The position numbers and the translations under genes are program-made. 64,000 bases of DNA from Castanea sativa (Eukaryota > Streptophyta > Magnoliopsida > Fagales > Fagaceae): positions 22,842,501-22,906,500 of the forward strand of contig NC_134021.1 of the NCBI RefSeq assembly GCF_040712315.1, written 5' to 3'. The notes below the pieces were generated by a model. The model saw nothing but the letters and a program-made list of their open reading frames with translations. It made no database searches and was not told the origin of the DNA. Shown piece by piece: positions 49,364-61,932 of this stretch; the stretch's first letter is position 1, and every line of letters starts with the position of its first letter.

Positions 49364-52169
49364 AGGTGTAATAACTTCTAAAATTAATATGTCTAAAATT
49401 AAACAAACTTTCCATATGCACGTAACAATTATGGAAATAAAAAATCAACAAAAAATAAATCATCTCTCTCAAATTAAATTTTTTTTTTAAAATATAATTA
49501 TTTGAGTAAGATATTTCCAAAATTATATCTTAAGTTTTATTCTAATGTTACAACTCATAAACAAACTTATTAATATGTTTATTTATTTTATTACAACACA
49601 TTTTATTCCTAGTAATAAAGATTACTATTCCAATCGTAATCCTCATTCATTATACCAATCGAGTCCTAATATTAAATGGATCTCTTACAATCAGATTTTT
49701 TTGAAATCTCTAATTTCCACGCAAAGTAAGCAGATGTGTTCCTTCTCACTTTAGATGTCAAGGTCCACCACATGCAATGATCATGTGGATTGAAGCAGAT
49801 TTTGTCTCAACCCATATTGGAAGTATACTACCAAACCATATAAAACTATCGCTGATCATGAAGTCAGGATTGATGGTGAGTGGTACAGCGGCAGTTCAAC
49901 TTTTATAGAAACCGCCCCCAATAGTGCAGCCCTAAAACTCCTCCCAAGAGTCCAAGACCGATCGCACCAACCGATGTGCACTTCTAATTGGAATAAAACA
50001 TAGAAGCAAAAGAAGTAAAGAACTTTCAAACCATGTTAGATATTATTTTTGCTTAGAAAACAAATAAAATATTTTTAAAAGTTTTGATAGTACCTGGTAT
50101 TATTATTATTATTATTTTAGAATATTAAGTATTTAACACACACGGAGAAAGGAGAAAATGTCTTAAAGAAACTGATAGTGGCGTATGTTTAAAATGGTTT
50201 AACTCTTAAATATACAGCACATACTTTAAACCTTTTTAACTATAGAATTAACCCACTATTTTTTCTTTTAAGAATATTAAGTATTTAACACACAATGAAA
50301 GAGGGAAGAAGATCTTAAAGAAACTGATAGTGGTGGAATTTAAACCATACTGGAGCTTTCATATTTTACTTATTTAATGGATTTTTACTTCAAATTAATT
50401 TATAATTGTGGACAAACACAATAGGAGCCCACAAAATTTAGAAAAACATTAGAATGAAAAAGTTAATTGTAGCCTAATAATTAAATGCAAATAAAGCTTA
50501 TATAAATATAGGAAAAAATAGAAATCCTTCTCTCTCTCAAACTCGCTAGAAATTCAGAAAGAGGGCGGTGCCGCCCTAGTGAAGGAAAGCCACGTGACAA
50601 GGACCTGCCAGTGGTTAGGTCCGTCCAGTGACCGAGTCAGACTCAGAGTCACAGTCCCAACCGATTAGGATTAGATTTTCACATATAGCCATCGAAAGTG
50701 ACTCGGTGTGAAGCTAAGCCGTCATTCCGTTGCCACGTTTACACTCCACCCAAACTTAGCTATTACTCCGTAGACAACTCAGCACAGAGTTGGTGGCTGT
50801 GAGTCAGAGTCACCACCATAGCACATGTACTCTAACACGTGCATGGCCACTCTTCTTCTTCAATACTATTTTTTTGCTCTGATCACGTATCTGATAGGAC
50901 ACTAACCATATCTTTTTCTCTCCTCTGAGACTTTTAGCCTGTCATGCGTGCAAGCAAAAGTTTATACAGAAGTCAAAAAAAAAAAAAAAAAAAAAGTTAA
51001 AACATTTTGGATAAGCAGATCATAAATTCTTAGTGTTAAGACACATGCAAATTTTAGCTTTAGAATATTATTTCTTGCAAGTTAATTGGGTCTCATACTC
51101 TCAAGTGTAATGTCCTCCTAAGGTTAGCAATTGCTTTATAGAGTTTGTAGTTGAAGCTGCTTCTTGTCGTTCAGATCTTTTTGCGAACCTAACACTTTTC
51201 ACGTTTTGGTATATTCGGCAATTTGTTCTCTTAAGTACCTAACTCTTACCGATAAATTATCTGTTGACAGTTCTTTTTTTTACTCTTTTTGATAAAAGTC
51301 GATAGTTGTCGACAGATATTGTTGTGTTTAATTATTTAGACAATAAAATAAGATGGATGAAATAAGATAGGTAAATCCCTCGTCCATATCTTTTCGTATG
51401 AAAGAACTTGAGTTCAAATTTGCTATCCCCAGTTATTGTAAGCAAATAATTAAATTTAAATAAATTATAAACTACTAAAAATTTTGTGTTTTTCCGGGTC
51501 TCTATGGCCAGTAAGGACGCATCAGTTCTCTCTTTCTCTTTTTAAGGCTTTGTTTGAGGGGAAATTATAAGGTTCTCATGTGGGCAAATAGAAATAAATA
51601 AAATGTATTTAAGTAAAGAAAATTAATGGAAAAGAATTAAATGTAATAGAATTAAATTTGTTTTAATGTTTTAAATTAAAGGAATAGAATATATCCATAT
51701 TTGGGAGTAACATAAAGGAAAATAAGTGGAATTATTTTATACTAATATTATTATTAGACATTTATTTTAAAATAAATGGCTAATTATAGGGGTAATTTGA
51801 GAGTTTCAGTTAAAAACATTTATTAAATCCAATTTTATTTACTCCAACTCCTAATTTTTTGGAGTAATGAAAATTTGAGATTTTGAAGGAATAATAAAGA
51901 ATAAGTATTCTCTTCTACTCATTCAATTCTCTGTCAATTAAACTCTCAAACAAAATACTAAAAAAATATTCTAAAATTATTTTTTTCATTATTTCATTTA
52001 TTTCCCTCTTCCAAATAGGCTATTAGAAAAGAGTCATTAGGCTTTGAGCAACACTAAAAGCACCATGGACTTGATCTAAGCACATTAAAAGAAAGAATAG
52101 AAGTGAAGTTAGCTTTCTTTTCGTATACAATGAGAAGCCAAAGTCAAGTATAGAGCAGAAGCCAAATAA
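49364..52169. other. Intergenic; includes a duplicated 70-bp block and a GC-richer island
   Basis: A direct duplication (AATATTAAGTATTTAACACA through TCTTAAAGAAACTGATAGTG) occurs at about 50121-50194 and 50274-50336. Positions 50560-50860 are clearly GC-richer than their surroundings, with CACGTG at about 50592 and repeated GACTCAGAGTCAC-like motifs. No coding frame is supported. Confidence 0.5.
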
Positions 52170-52650
52170 CATCGTAAGAGCATTAGCATCTGAGAATGAA
52201 AAAAAAAAATTATTTTACCATTTAAAAAGATTTTTTTTAATCTATTATACCATCTCATTTAGAGCAACCACATCAGTCCGTTTAAAAATTTCGTCTATTT
52301 TACATTACAAACCTACTTTTTCTATTTTACACTACCACATTTCTAAAATACTCACATCAAACTATTTATTTTACACCTCTATTCTAATTAAATAATATTA
52401 TTTATTATTTATTAATACTCACTCTCACTCTCACCGGTACCTTTACCATTTTACATCCACCACTTACCACAAACCCATTTGAAAAAATCACAACCACCAT
52501 GCCAAAACCTAAAACAACAACCCATCCACCAATCACTGAGTCAACCGATTCTCACATCCAACTTGCACCCACAACACAGGTTAGAGAGAGGGATTAGACA
52601 GAGAGGGAGGGGAGAGAGAAAGAGCCCAAGACAGAGAAAGGAGAAAAGAA

Positions 52651-52688
<38 letters not shown>

Positions 52689-52815
52689 AGGAAGAGAAGG
52701 AATAAAAAACATTTTATTTTCGCAACATTGTTATAGTAGGTTCTAAATTTAGGACACTATTGTAGCTTAGTTATAAATTTTTTTACAATTGGCCTCCTAG
52801 GTAATGCTTCTCTTT
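52170..52815. mobile_element. Putative non-autonomous TIR element with internal (GA)n
   Basis: The ends AGAGCATTAGCATCTGAG (left) and, inverted, AGAAGCATTACCTAGGAG (right) are imperfect terminal inverted repeats. The interior has TCTATTTTACATTAC blocks, an A/C-rich segment and a (GA)n run at about 52657-52684, the same design as the element at 57302-58352. Superfamily and TSD are unresolved. Confidence 0.5.
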
Positions 52816-53380
52816 TGTGGTTTGATGCTAAAATATAGCATATTAGGAGTTTTACAACTACTGATGCGCAAATATAAAGTAAACAAAGTTATAAGTTCCA
52901 AACCCATCCCAAAGTTACAAGTTACAAGTTAAGCCCCTATTGTAAAAAAAAAAAAAAAAGTTGGAGAGAGGGATGGTATTAGCGGGTTTGCCTCTCTCCA
53001 ACTTTTTTTTTTTCTCCTCTCTCTTCCTTTTCTCCATTCATCTAAGCCAAACTCTACAATTCAACTCATACAAATCTGATTCTCACCACCTGGATAAGTA
53101 GAATTTACTTTTGTGCTCGACTAGAAAGAACCAAAGTTTAACCTTTGGAGACAAAGAAAAATATTGAAGAGGTAAGTGTAAGGATACTTATTTTTATATT
53201 GTTATGAGCAATATCGGGTTTCACATAACTTTTTGGTTTGATGGTGACAGTGGTGTATCTAATGGTTTCATACATGTAGTTTGATGATCCTCATGAAAAT
53301 AAAATGGTCTGCACATCCAAATCCACGATTAATGTCTACACATAAAAAAAAAAAATTTTAAATTATTATATATATATTTC
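52816..53380. other. Intergenic
   Basis: AT-rich with an A-run at 52945-52960. CT-rich at 52990-53040. No gene is seen. Confidence 0.4.
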
Positions 53381-53681
53381 TTGTGTATTCACATACTCAG
53401 GTTTATAATCTTCTAATTGTTTAATTTACATATGAATTTGCAATACTTGAACAATCTGACAGATCTCAACAGTGCATAAATTTCAACTTTGAATCTTTCC
53501 GATCTTTAATTTTTTTTTGGCCTTTTGAAAGTTTTAACATTTAAGTTTTTAGGTTACTTTTTTGCATCATCTAAAACTATCTAGAAGATTTCAACAACAA
53601 TATATAGCCAAGGATTTATTTTTTTAGGGTAACCCATCTTTCTCTTATATTTCCCTTACTATTCCTTAGCTTACATTATAG

Positions 53682-53718
<37 letters not shown>

Positions 53719-54275
53719 TCAAGCTGTTTAGTTGATTTTGTTCTCGAAATTGGTTTCCAGCGTTGGACATTGCACAGTGAAATTTTGGTTTCAAAGTTTA
53801 TTCCTATACAGTTCATAAATAGCTAATGTAATTTGGGGTGTTTTTTTCTTCTTCTTTTTTTTTTTTTCTTAACCCAGTGTCTCACTCTGTTCTTCACTGC
53901 AATTTTTGTGAAATCATACAATGCAAACTCCTTCACAGTCAGTGTCCAATATCCAAAATTTGAAACCGTCAGACAGGTTTCAACACCTATAGCCATGGAT
54001 TTTTTTCTTATATTTATTTATTTATTGTGTAGTCACATATTATTTGTTTTGTTTCAATAAATTCTAGGCTCATAATCTTTTAATTGTTTAATTTAAATAT
54101 GAATTTGCAATTTTGAACAACCTGATTTAATTTTGAATCGTCCTAATCTTTATTTTATTTTATTTTATTGGCCTTTTGAAAGTTTTAACATATAAATTTT
54201 TAGGTTAATTTTTTACATTATCTTAAACTGTCTAGAAGACTTCAACAACAATATATTGTCATGGATTATTATTTT
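53381..54275. repeat. Diverged direct duplication, period about 650 bp
   Basis: A block of about 240 bp (TTGTGTA-TCACATA, AATTGTTTAATTTA, CCTTTTGAAAGTTTTAACAT, CAACAACAATATAT) occurs at about 53381-53625 and again at about 54025-54275. The same words come in the same order, with clear divergence. An (AT)n run lies between the copies at 53686-53716. Confidence 0.75.
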
Positions 54276-54377
54276 TATAACAATTTCAATTTTTGGTATT
54301 CTATATTTTCAGATATAGTAGGTCTAGATTAGAATAAATTACAATTTGTTTTAGAATTGTCTTTATATGTTGGACGC

Positions 54378-54378
<1 letters not shown>

Positions 54379-54420
<42 letters not shown>
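54379..54420. repeat. Compound (TA)n(TG)n microsatellite
   Basis: A (TA)n run from 54379 passes directly into (TG)15 at 54391-54420. A likely length-variable site. Confidence 0.95.
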
Positions 54421-54421
<1 letters not shown>

Positions 54422-54800
54422 TAATTTGATAGAAATATTGTTTTACCATTGTATGTTTTGATTCTAAATATGCATGTTTGGAAATGATGTTTATGCATAT
54501 ATTAGAGTTTTTAGGGATTTTAGCTTTGCTAATATTTGGTTTGAATGGAAAAAAATGAATCTTAGGAATCAATAGAGACAGTTAGATATTATGTAGTACT
54601 TGCTAATGGACATGGGAATCTATGGGTTATGAAATATGGATTTTAACAAAATTTCTCAAATAAATGATAGTTTTGGATTAAGGAGTTTGTGGTTTTATCC
54701 CGTTAAACAATAAGTTTAGCAATATAATTTTTTTTTAAAGTATCAACTTCATATTTTGCAGATTTTATTTCGAAGTTAGATCAAGAATTGCAATTAGTAT

Positions 54801-55533
54801 TGTAAGAGTACGAAATCTTGGTCACCCAAGCTCACTTAGAATAGCGAGATTGATATTCTCATACCCAGGCCAAACCAATAAATATTTGTAAAGAGAGTAG
54901 GATGAACAAGTTTGGGTTTTACCCAAGGACACAAATAAAGTAGGAGGAATCGGAAGTCTAAGATTTAAATGTATAAATGGTCTTTACAAGCTTGCCCGAG
55001 GACAATGCTCTTGATTGTTTTACAAGTATTGTTCATCATCTTTCTCTCAGTTACTGTTCTAGCTATGATCTCTTTTTCTTGATTCTCTCTAGATTCCCCT
55101 TTATTTGAGAATCCCTTTCCTTTATATACTCCATGGCCACTTGCATCCTAACCCTCCATCTTCAATCCTTCTCAATCTCCTTAGGACACTTGTCCCATTA
55201 TAATTCTAGTGAAGGTGGTAGAATGAGCAGCTGAGCTGTGGATCCTGTTCAGATCACTTCCTCATTAATGTAGCTGATAAAACTGTTGCTAGCCATTTAA
55301 TGCGGAGGAATAGGTGAGACTTTACAAGAAACCTCCCACAAATATCTTGTTTATCCCCTGAGGCTCCCACCTTCATCTCTTATACTCCCCAAGGACACCC
55401 TGTCACTTCCCATTTCCTCATTGGACAACCTCACTCCTCAGGCTACCTCACTTCTCAGGCTATGGATGCTACTTTGTGAGGAACAACTGAAGGATACAAT
55501 GGTGCTTCCAACTTCAGTCCTTGGGTCCCCACA
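54801..55533 (-). mobile_element. Solo LTR of the Tat family (733 bp, TSD AGTAT)
   Basis: TGTAAGAGTAC...GTCCCCACA is flanked by perfect AGTAT duplications (54796-54800 and 55534-55538). It shares TTAATGCGGAGG, ACTCCCCAA-GACA, CCTGTTCAG and the TGTAAG-G-AC terminus with the LTR at 9079-9826, so it derives from the same Tat family. On the minus strand GGAGTATATAAAGG is a TATA box. The internal region has been lost by recombination. Confidence 0.9.
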
Positions 55534-55761
55534 AGTATATTAGGGAATAAATTCAATTAATGTTCCATAAGTTTTTTCATGCATTGTAAATAATAACAAA
55601 TGTCATTTTTAATGAAATTTTCATGAACTATTATTTATATTAATAAATGTTTGCAATATATAGCTATTAATATGTGTTTTAGCTATATGGTGTTATTTAT
55701 GAATTTGACTTATGCTTTGTAGTAAGATAAACTAAGATTAATTATATTATACTCAATACAT

Positions 55762-55791
55762 TTTTCGTGCACCGCACATATTAACAACTAG
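55762..55791 (+). mobile_element. Helitron-like 3' end
   Basis: A GTGC-ACC-GCAC hairpin is followed 10 bases later by CTAG and then T, as in Helitron termini and similar to the end at 25136-25162. A matching 5' end was not identified, so the element's extent is unknown. Confidence 0.5.
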
Positions 55792-55966
55792 TTTACATTA
55801 ATTAATGAATCATATAACTAAAAAGTAAATAAATATTTGTAATGAATTGAAGGGAATTCTTCCAAAGTGGTGCACATGTTAACAACTAGTTTATATTAAT
55901 TAATGAATCATATAACTAAAAAGTAAATAAATTGTAATGGATTGAAGGGAATTCTTCCAAAGTAGT
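55777..55966. repeat. 97-bp tandem duplication
   Basis: Copies at 55777-55873 and 55874-55966 run from ACAT-TTAACAACTAGTTTA through GAATCATATAACTAAAAAG to GGGAATTCTTCCAAAGT, with a 4-base indel and few substitutions. The duplication includes the CTAG end of the Helitron-like terminus. Confidence 0.9.
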
Positions 55967-56023
55967 TTGCCGAATAAAAAATAAAAATCTTGCCCCTTAA
56001 GAGTTTATTATTATATAAAAAAA

Positions 56024-56275
56024 ATTAATTTCATCGGCTAGTGACGCAAACATACGTAACAAATAGATATATAAAATTATCTTAATCCGTTGAATGACTT
56101 ACTTGGCTTGTAATATGAAAACAAAATTCATTTATTTTATTATTATTATATTAAAAAAATTAATTTCATCGGCTAGTGACGCAAACATACGTAACAAATA
56201 GATGTATAAAATTATCTTAATCCGTTGAATGACTTACTTGACTTGTAATATGAAAACAAAATTCATTTATTGCCA
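56024..56275. repeat. 135-bp tandem duplication, nearly identical copies
   Basis: Two copies (about 56024-56158 and 56159-56275) share TTTCATCGGCTAGTGACGC, AAACATACGTAACAAATAGA and TTGAATGACTTACTTG. Only a couple of substitutions are seen, so the duplication is recent. Confidence 0.92.
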
Positions 56276-57065
56276 TTATCTCTATCTGCATGGTGTCCAC
56301 AGCCACCAGATGTGAGGGAGCAATCAAGGAAAAGGTGTAACAACGCGCTCACCTTTGTTTGCATTTCAATTTCCGAAAGTGAACAAACAAAATGATCATA
56401 TAATTCAGAGATGATATTGACGAGTCGGAGATGTTGCTATAATGGTGGGGAATATGAACAACGTTTTTCTTCTCCGATCATACTTCTCTCGAAAAAAGAG
56501 GCTTGAAAATGAGGCATGAAAGTAAAAGTTAGTGTGATGGGTTCTCCAATAGCTGAAAAAAAGAGTCTGAGCGAATTAAAATTTAGTGAAAAAGATTGTG
56601 AAATATGGTACTTTCAGCGTCATGTGCTCGGGTACTATGATGGGGAAAAGGTGTCCTAGTAAGTTTAAGCAACTTTTTACACTATTGAGCAAATATTGAG
56701 AAGTTCAAGATTTTGCTGAGAAAAGTACCGACTCACTTTTGTTGAATGTATTGTGGTGGAATGCAAGTGAAGTGAATGATAGAGGGACTGAATTTTTCAA
56801 TATGCTTTATTCAGTGCCTTTTAGCAAGGCTCGAGCAATAATAGAGAGAAATTTTTTTCTACGATTTTTTTTTTCCACAATTTGTTGTGTTGTCATTCCA
56901 TAATATTACTTAGAAGAGATGGGATTTATGGCCAAAAGATATAGGAACGAAAGACAAAATAGTAGTAATAACTAATAAAAGAAAATGCCTGCTGGTTGTT
57001 TTTTTCCCCTTTCTTTTGTTAAATTAATTGAAGATCCATTGGATCTATAAAATACCCAACACATT

Positions 57066-57115
<50 letters not shown>

Positions 57116-57301
57116 GTTGCCATACATGTGCATGTGCATGTCACTCTTCTCACATTCACAAATAACTCATACACGCGATAATTTATAAGCCCTATGCCCC
57201 TACCCCTAACACTAGTCCTCAAACATGATTTGACCTCAAATTAAGGAGCATCAACCATACAAAGTATGTATCTTCAACTTCATTAGTTATTTAGGTTATA
57301 A
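56276..57301. other. Intergenic with a long (AT)n microsatellite
   Basis: No gene recognised. A long (TA)n run covers 57069-57112. Confidence 0.5.
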
Positions 57302-58075
57302 GAGCATCCACAGCAGTAGAGCTAAAATTTTAGCAATTTAGCTCTACAAAAAGTTACTTTATCTATTTTACCTACTCATTTTATAAAACATGCTGCAGCA
57401 GTGGATCTATTTTAGTTTTCAACACAATAAAATAATATATCCCACTACCAAAAAAAATATTCACAGCACCAACCACAACCACCTCTACCATCAGCCACAG
57501 CCACAGCCACAACCACACCCACCACTACCACCACCACCAGTACACAGCAGAAAAAAAAAAAAACCGAAATCTCTCATCTTTTTCCTCAACCCAGACCAAA
57601 CAAAATCACCAATCACAAACAAAATAAAAAATCACCAATCACAGAGCTGGGCTTCGGTGAGAACAGTGTTGGCGTGGGTCTGATCGGCGGAAGAGATGTG
57701 GGTCTGAGGCGGATGGGTCTGATCGACAGAAAATCGAAGCAACAGTCTGATCAGAGTCGGGTGAGCATTGAGATGGAGGACTGGGCAGAGGCATGGGACT
57801 GATCGGCGGAAAACCAAAGCAATGGATCAGCAGCTTGGGGCTTGGGTCGGCTTGGGTCAGTGACGTTGAGGCCGGCAACTTGGGACTTGGGTCGGCTTTG
57901 GCCGGCGGCTTGAGGCTTGGGTTGGCTTTGGCCGGTGACGTTGAGGCCGACGAAGGCGTGGATCGGAGACTTTGAGACAGAGAGGTGGGAGGGACTGAGA
58001 GAGAGAGAGGCAAGGGCCGACGGCGGTGAGCTTGAGAGAGTTGAAAGCTTCAGATTGAGAAGAAATTAGAGTGAC

Positions 58076-58114
<39 letters not shown>

Positions 58115-58352
58115 CGTGAATAAAAGAATGAAGAGAAATAATCAGCGTGTATTATTTTAATCGAAAAGGTGAATAAATTTTTTTTTTTTATAGCTCTCAG
58201 CTACAGTGCTCATGTATTGATACATGAGCACTGTAGCACTTTAGCTAAAATTTTTTGCTTTACCTCCACTGTTGCAGGAGGATTTTTTTTGTTTGAGTGG
58301 AGCTAAAATAGTTATATAGTTATTTAGCTCCACTGCTGCAAGTGCTAGGAAT
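57302..58352. mobile_element. Putative non-autonomous TIR element with captured-looking interior and (GA)n
   Basis: The left end GAGCATCCACAGCAGTAGAG and, inverted, the right end AGCACTTGCAGCAGTGGAG are imperfect terminal repeats. Subterminal GAGCTAAA-TTT blocks are also inverted. The interior has a C/A-rich tract (57470-57540), GC-rich sequence (57640-58020) without a recognisable protein family, a (GA)n run (58081-58111) and a perfect palindrome at 58200-58237. It resembles the element at 52170. TSD and superfamily are unresolved. Confidence 0.55.
58200..58237. repeat. Perfect 18-bp palindromic hairpin
   Basis: GCTACAGTGCTCATGTAT is followed by TG and then its exact reverse complement. A stem of 18 pairs with a 2-base loop could form in DNA or RNA. 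Confidence 0.95.
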
Positions 58353-59504
58353 ATTATACCTAAGTCATTTACAAACTAAAATGACACTTTGTAATAACTA
58401 TATCAACAATTAAATAAACAATTTGCTATGTGATCTTTCTTTCTTTTTTCTTTTTTATCCCCACTCTAAAATTGCGAATTACTTTCCAAAAAAAAAAATA
58501 CTCAACCTCTTGGAACCTCACCCCTAATCCTTAATAAAGAAAGAGGTTAAATTGCATATTTAATCATCAACATTTACCTTTTGTTTCAAATCAATCATAT
58601 AATCTATAATGTTTCAAATAGGTCCTTATTATTGGCCAATTGATGAAAAATACTTTCGTAGTAAATAAAACTCATAAACCAACGTCACTTTAAGATGTGG
58701 GGAGTCTATCCATTTGCTACATCACCATTTTATATCCTTTAAATGACAATAAGGTCCCTTTAGAAAGAATTTTGAAAGCATAAAGACTAAAGTAAACATT
58801 TTAAATTATAGAGACTATTTTAAAACAAAGGTTAAAATTTAGGACCAAATATGCTATTTAAAAAATATTTTAAGGACGACTCATCTTTCTCCACCCTTGA
58901 CTTTCACATCTTCTTCGCCCACAAACACCGTCACACTTCCTCCATTACACTACCTTCCTTCACCATGCTAGTCCCATGAGAGATTGTGGTGTTGATCAAC
59001 TTGTATCGCAACTCGCGAGTAGTACTCACTCCAACATGACATATGGGGCCCACCACGTGTTAGAAGAGCACTCTATATATATAACTATCTCGTACTAATT
59101 TGAGTCTTAAAGCCAAAATTTATTTAGGGCTTTTTATAGTTAAACATCAATTAAATAAATTTATTTGATACAAATCAAACTGATGTTAATTCGATGAATT
59201 AATACTAACCAAACTAAGTAAATTTCATATAGAAAATCAAATATTATGATTCAAGCATAAAATTTAACAAAATCAATGAAAATATAGTTTTTTTTAAAGG
59301 AGGTTTAATTTATCTTTAGATAATGTGATGCATCATTAAGTAAAATTATAATCTAATTTTCAATTTTGATTTTGGTGTTAAGAAGGAGATAAGAATTGTT
59401 TGATACCTGACCATCATCAAGCCATATGGAAGATAAGGTGGCTAATATTAACAATCTATTATATAGGATGTTGGTTTATAAAATTAAAGTCTTAAGCCCT
59501 TAGA
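58353..59504. other. Intergenic, no gene recognised
   Basis: AT-rich with A- and T-runs. Nothing is assigned. Confidence 0.45.
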
Positions 59505-60573
59505 GCATTCTCATCAAAGGTTGTAAATGCTCTGATATGCTATTTTTATAGCTCTAAGCACAAAAAACGTGTTCCATCAAAGAAGGCAAATGCTAAATTT
59601 TTTGACACCCAACTATAGTGCATTGCTATCTCTAGCAGGGCATTGTAGCTGAGTGTCAAAACTAAATATTATATTTTTAATCCCTACACATGCCCTCTCT
59701 CTCATTCTCTCTTTCTCACACGCATTCCTCTATCCATCTTTCTCTCTTCTGGTCCTTCCTCAACCCATGCCTCATCAGTCATCACGCTACCTCCTTTCTT
59801 TTCCTTTTTCCTTTTTTTTTCTTTCTTTTTTTCCTGTTGGTTCTCTCTTTAACCCAAGCTCTTCTCTTCTCCCTATGGTCAAACTCAAAAACCCAAACTT
59901 GAGTCAACATTCAAATCGGGTTGAGTTGGCATTCTTGAGGCATCATTCTTGAGTTAGTGTGGTTGGTGTTCTTGGCTAAGGTTGAGATCGGAGAGGTTGG
60001 GCCGCTGGGGCATTGGTCATCGAAGAGGTTAGGGTGGGTTTTGGCTGCAATTTTGGTGGGTTCAAATTGGGTTTTGTGTGGTGGCTTGGGTTTCGATTTT
60101 ATAGTGGGTAGTGGCTTGGTGGTGGATGCTGTTGTGGACCTATGGTTTTGGGCTTGTGATTACAATGGCAGTGATTGTTGTGGTTGTGGCAATGGCGGCT
60201 GGTGGCAGTGGGTGTGGGTTTGAGTATGATTTGATTTTGGATCTTGATTTGGCTTTGGGATTGTGTTTTGGTTTTTTTTGTGTGATTTTGGTGGTTGGGG
60301 GTTAGGGTGGTGGGTGGTGGGTGTTGGTGGTGGTGGCTGTGACTATGGGCGATGGTGGCAGTAGGTGTTGGCAGTGGCAGTGGGTTTGTTGGTAGTGGAA
60401 GAGATGAGATTGAGAATAAAAAATAATTAAAAAATATTATTTTAATGAAGTGGTAAAAAATATGGAATCTTTGATAGTGAGTGTATTATAAAGTGAATTG
60501 TTAAAATAGATAAAATATGTTTTTATATGCTAAATGCTAAATTTTTAAAAATTCTTGATGAAAATGCTTACAA
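59505..60573. mobile_element. Putative TIR element (GAGCATTCTCATCAA type)
   Basis: The left end GAGCATTCTCATCAAAGG and, inverted, the right end GCATTTTCATCAAGAAT pair imperfectly. TTA is found at both borders, possibly a 3-bp target duplication as in PIF/Harbinger-type elements. The interior is CT-rich and then strikingly G/T-rich (59960-60400). The open frames there are low in complexity and probably not genes. Confidence 0.5.
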
Positions 60574-61932
60574 AAAAAAAATTAATCATTATTGATAATT
60601 CAGCATATTTACATCATTTTTTTCCATGATGGTTTAGGATTTTCAATTAGAATGAGTTTATATTGTTTTAATATTTTAGAGATGAGAAAAATAATACTCA
60701 CCCTTTTTTATTTGAGTGACTTTTTATTAAAGATACCTTTTCTTAATGGGGACCTTAGGCTTGGGCCTTGAGCCACCACTGGTCTCATAAGATAATTGTT
60801 TCACTATTAAGAGGTGGCATGGTTAGACGCAAGCCTTTCTATGCATGATGGAAAGACTTTCATACAAACACATATGGCAAAAAAATTGGTCCCTATATTT
60901 TGGCTCTATTTTCAAGTTGGACCCTAGGTTAGCTTTCATTTTGGTTCTTACATTTTTAAACTTGCTATTTTTAACTTGCTATCATTTTGATCCTTGTTGT
61001 CATCTCTATAATGGAAAACAACACATACGTCGCTAATGATAGTTAAAGTTTTAATATTAGACATTCTCCATAAGTTAGATGACACTAGGGACCAAAATTA
61101 TAGCAAATTTAAAAGTATAAGAAACAAAATGAAAGCTGTCAAAAACTTGATGACCAAATTTAGAATAAGACCAAAATATAGGAACCAAAATGATATCTTT
61201 GCCAAACACAGTTTTGAAAGAAAACTTCACTAAAAACACATTATCATGAAGACAATGTACATTTCCAGAAACAAGATAGGCCACATAAATCATGTGGTTG
61301 CTACCGCGAACACTAAATCACAGAGCAGGTCTAACAACCTTAACTTTCATCACAATCAAATCATCCCTCACAGTTGTAATCAATCTGAAAGCCACGGTCA
61401 AAAGCAAGTAATGCTTATCAAAAAGAAAAGGTCAAAGTAGCCAATGTAATGCTTATGCCATTCTATGTGCACCATGAAGTATCAGGAACGGACGTGTAGA
61501 GAGTCCAGAAACACTTGATAATCCAATTCCATCTACAGAGCATGAGATTTTAAGTCTATAGTAGGAGCTTTCTTTGTGGAATAAAACAATAAAGAACAAA
61601 TTTACATGTTGGATCCCTTGTAACATAAAAGAAAAGTTACAACCAAAAAATAGATATCGATAAACAAGGTTTTGCTATTTAAACAAGATATATAAATAAA
61701 AAATTCAACTATACCAATATAATATAATCAACAGAAAAGTAAAGAGGTAAATACAACAAGAAAATACTAAAAAATTGAACAGAAAACTCACTTTCTCCAA
61801 CTCTGAGGCTTGGCTACTCTTTACAACAGTATGCATTTCAAATTCTGTAAAGCTATATAAGAGCAAATATTAGCTAACAAGTAAATATTAACTACCAATT
61901 GTGTTGTTGATTTGTCATTCCAGGATCTGGTA
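60574..61932. other. Intergenic downstream of the CDPK gene
   Basis: AT-rich. The part nearest 61932 must hold the CDPK 3' UTR. At 60880-61220 are two oppositely oriented stretches of similar wording (CCCTATATTTTGGCTC and ACCAAAATATAGGAACC), perhaps a degraded inverted element. Confidence 0.45.

Noticed and set aside
57639..58013. 124-codon Ser/Pro-rich frame, minus strand
   Set aside because: Low-complexity repetition (SLKPPAKADPS-type) inside a TIR element; more likely a by-product of repeated GC-rich words.
59957..60305. G/W/V-rich open frames
   Set aside because: The translation reflects a G/T-rich low-complexity tract within a transposable element.
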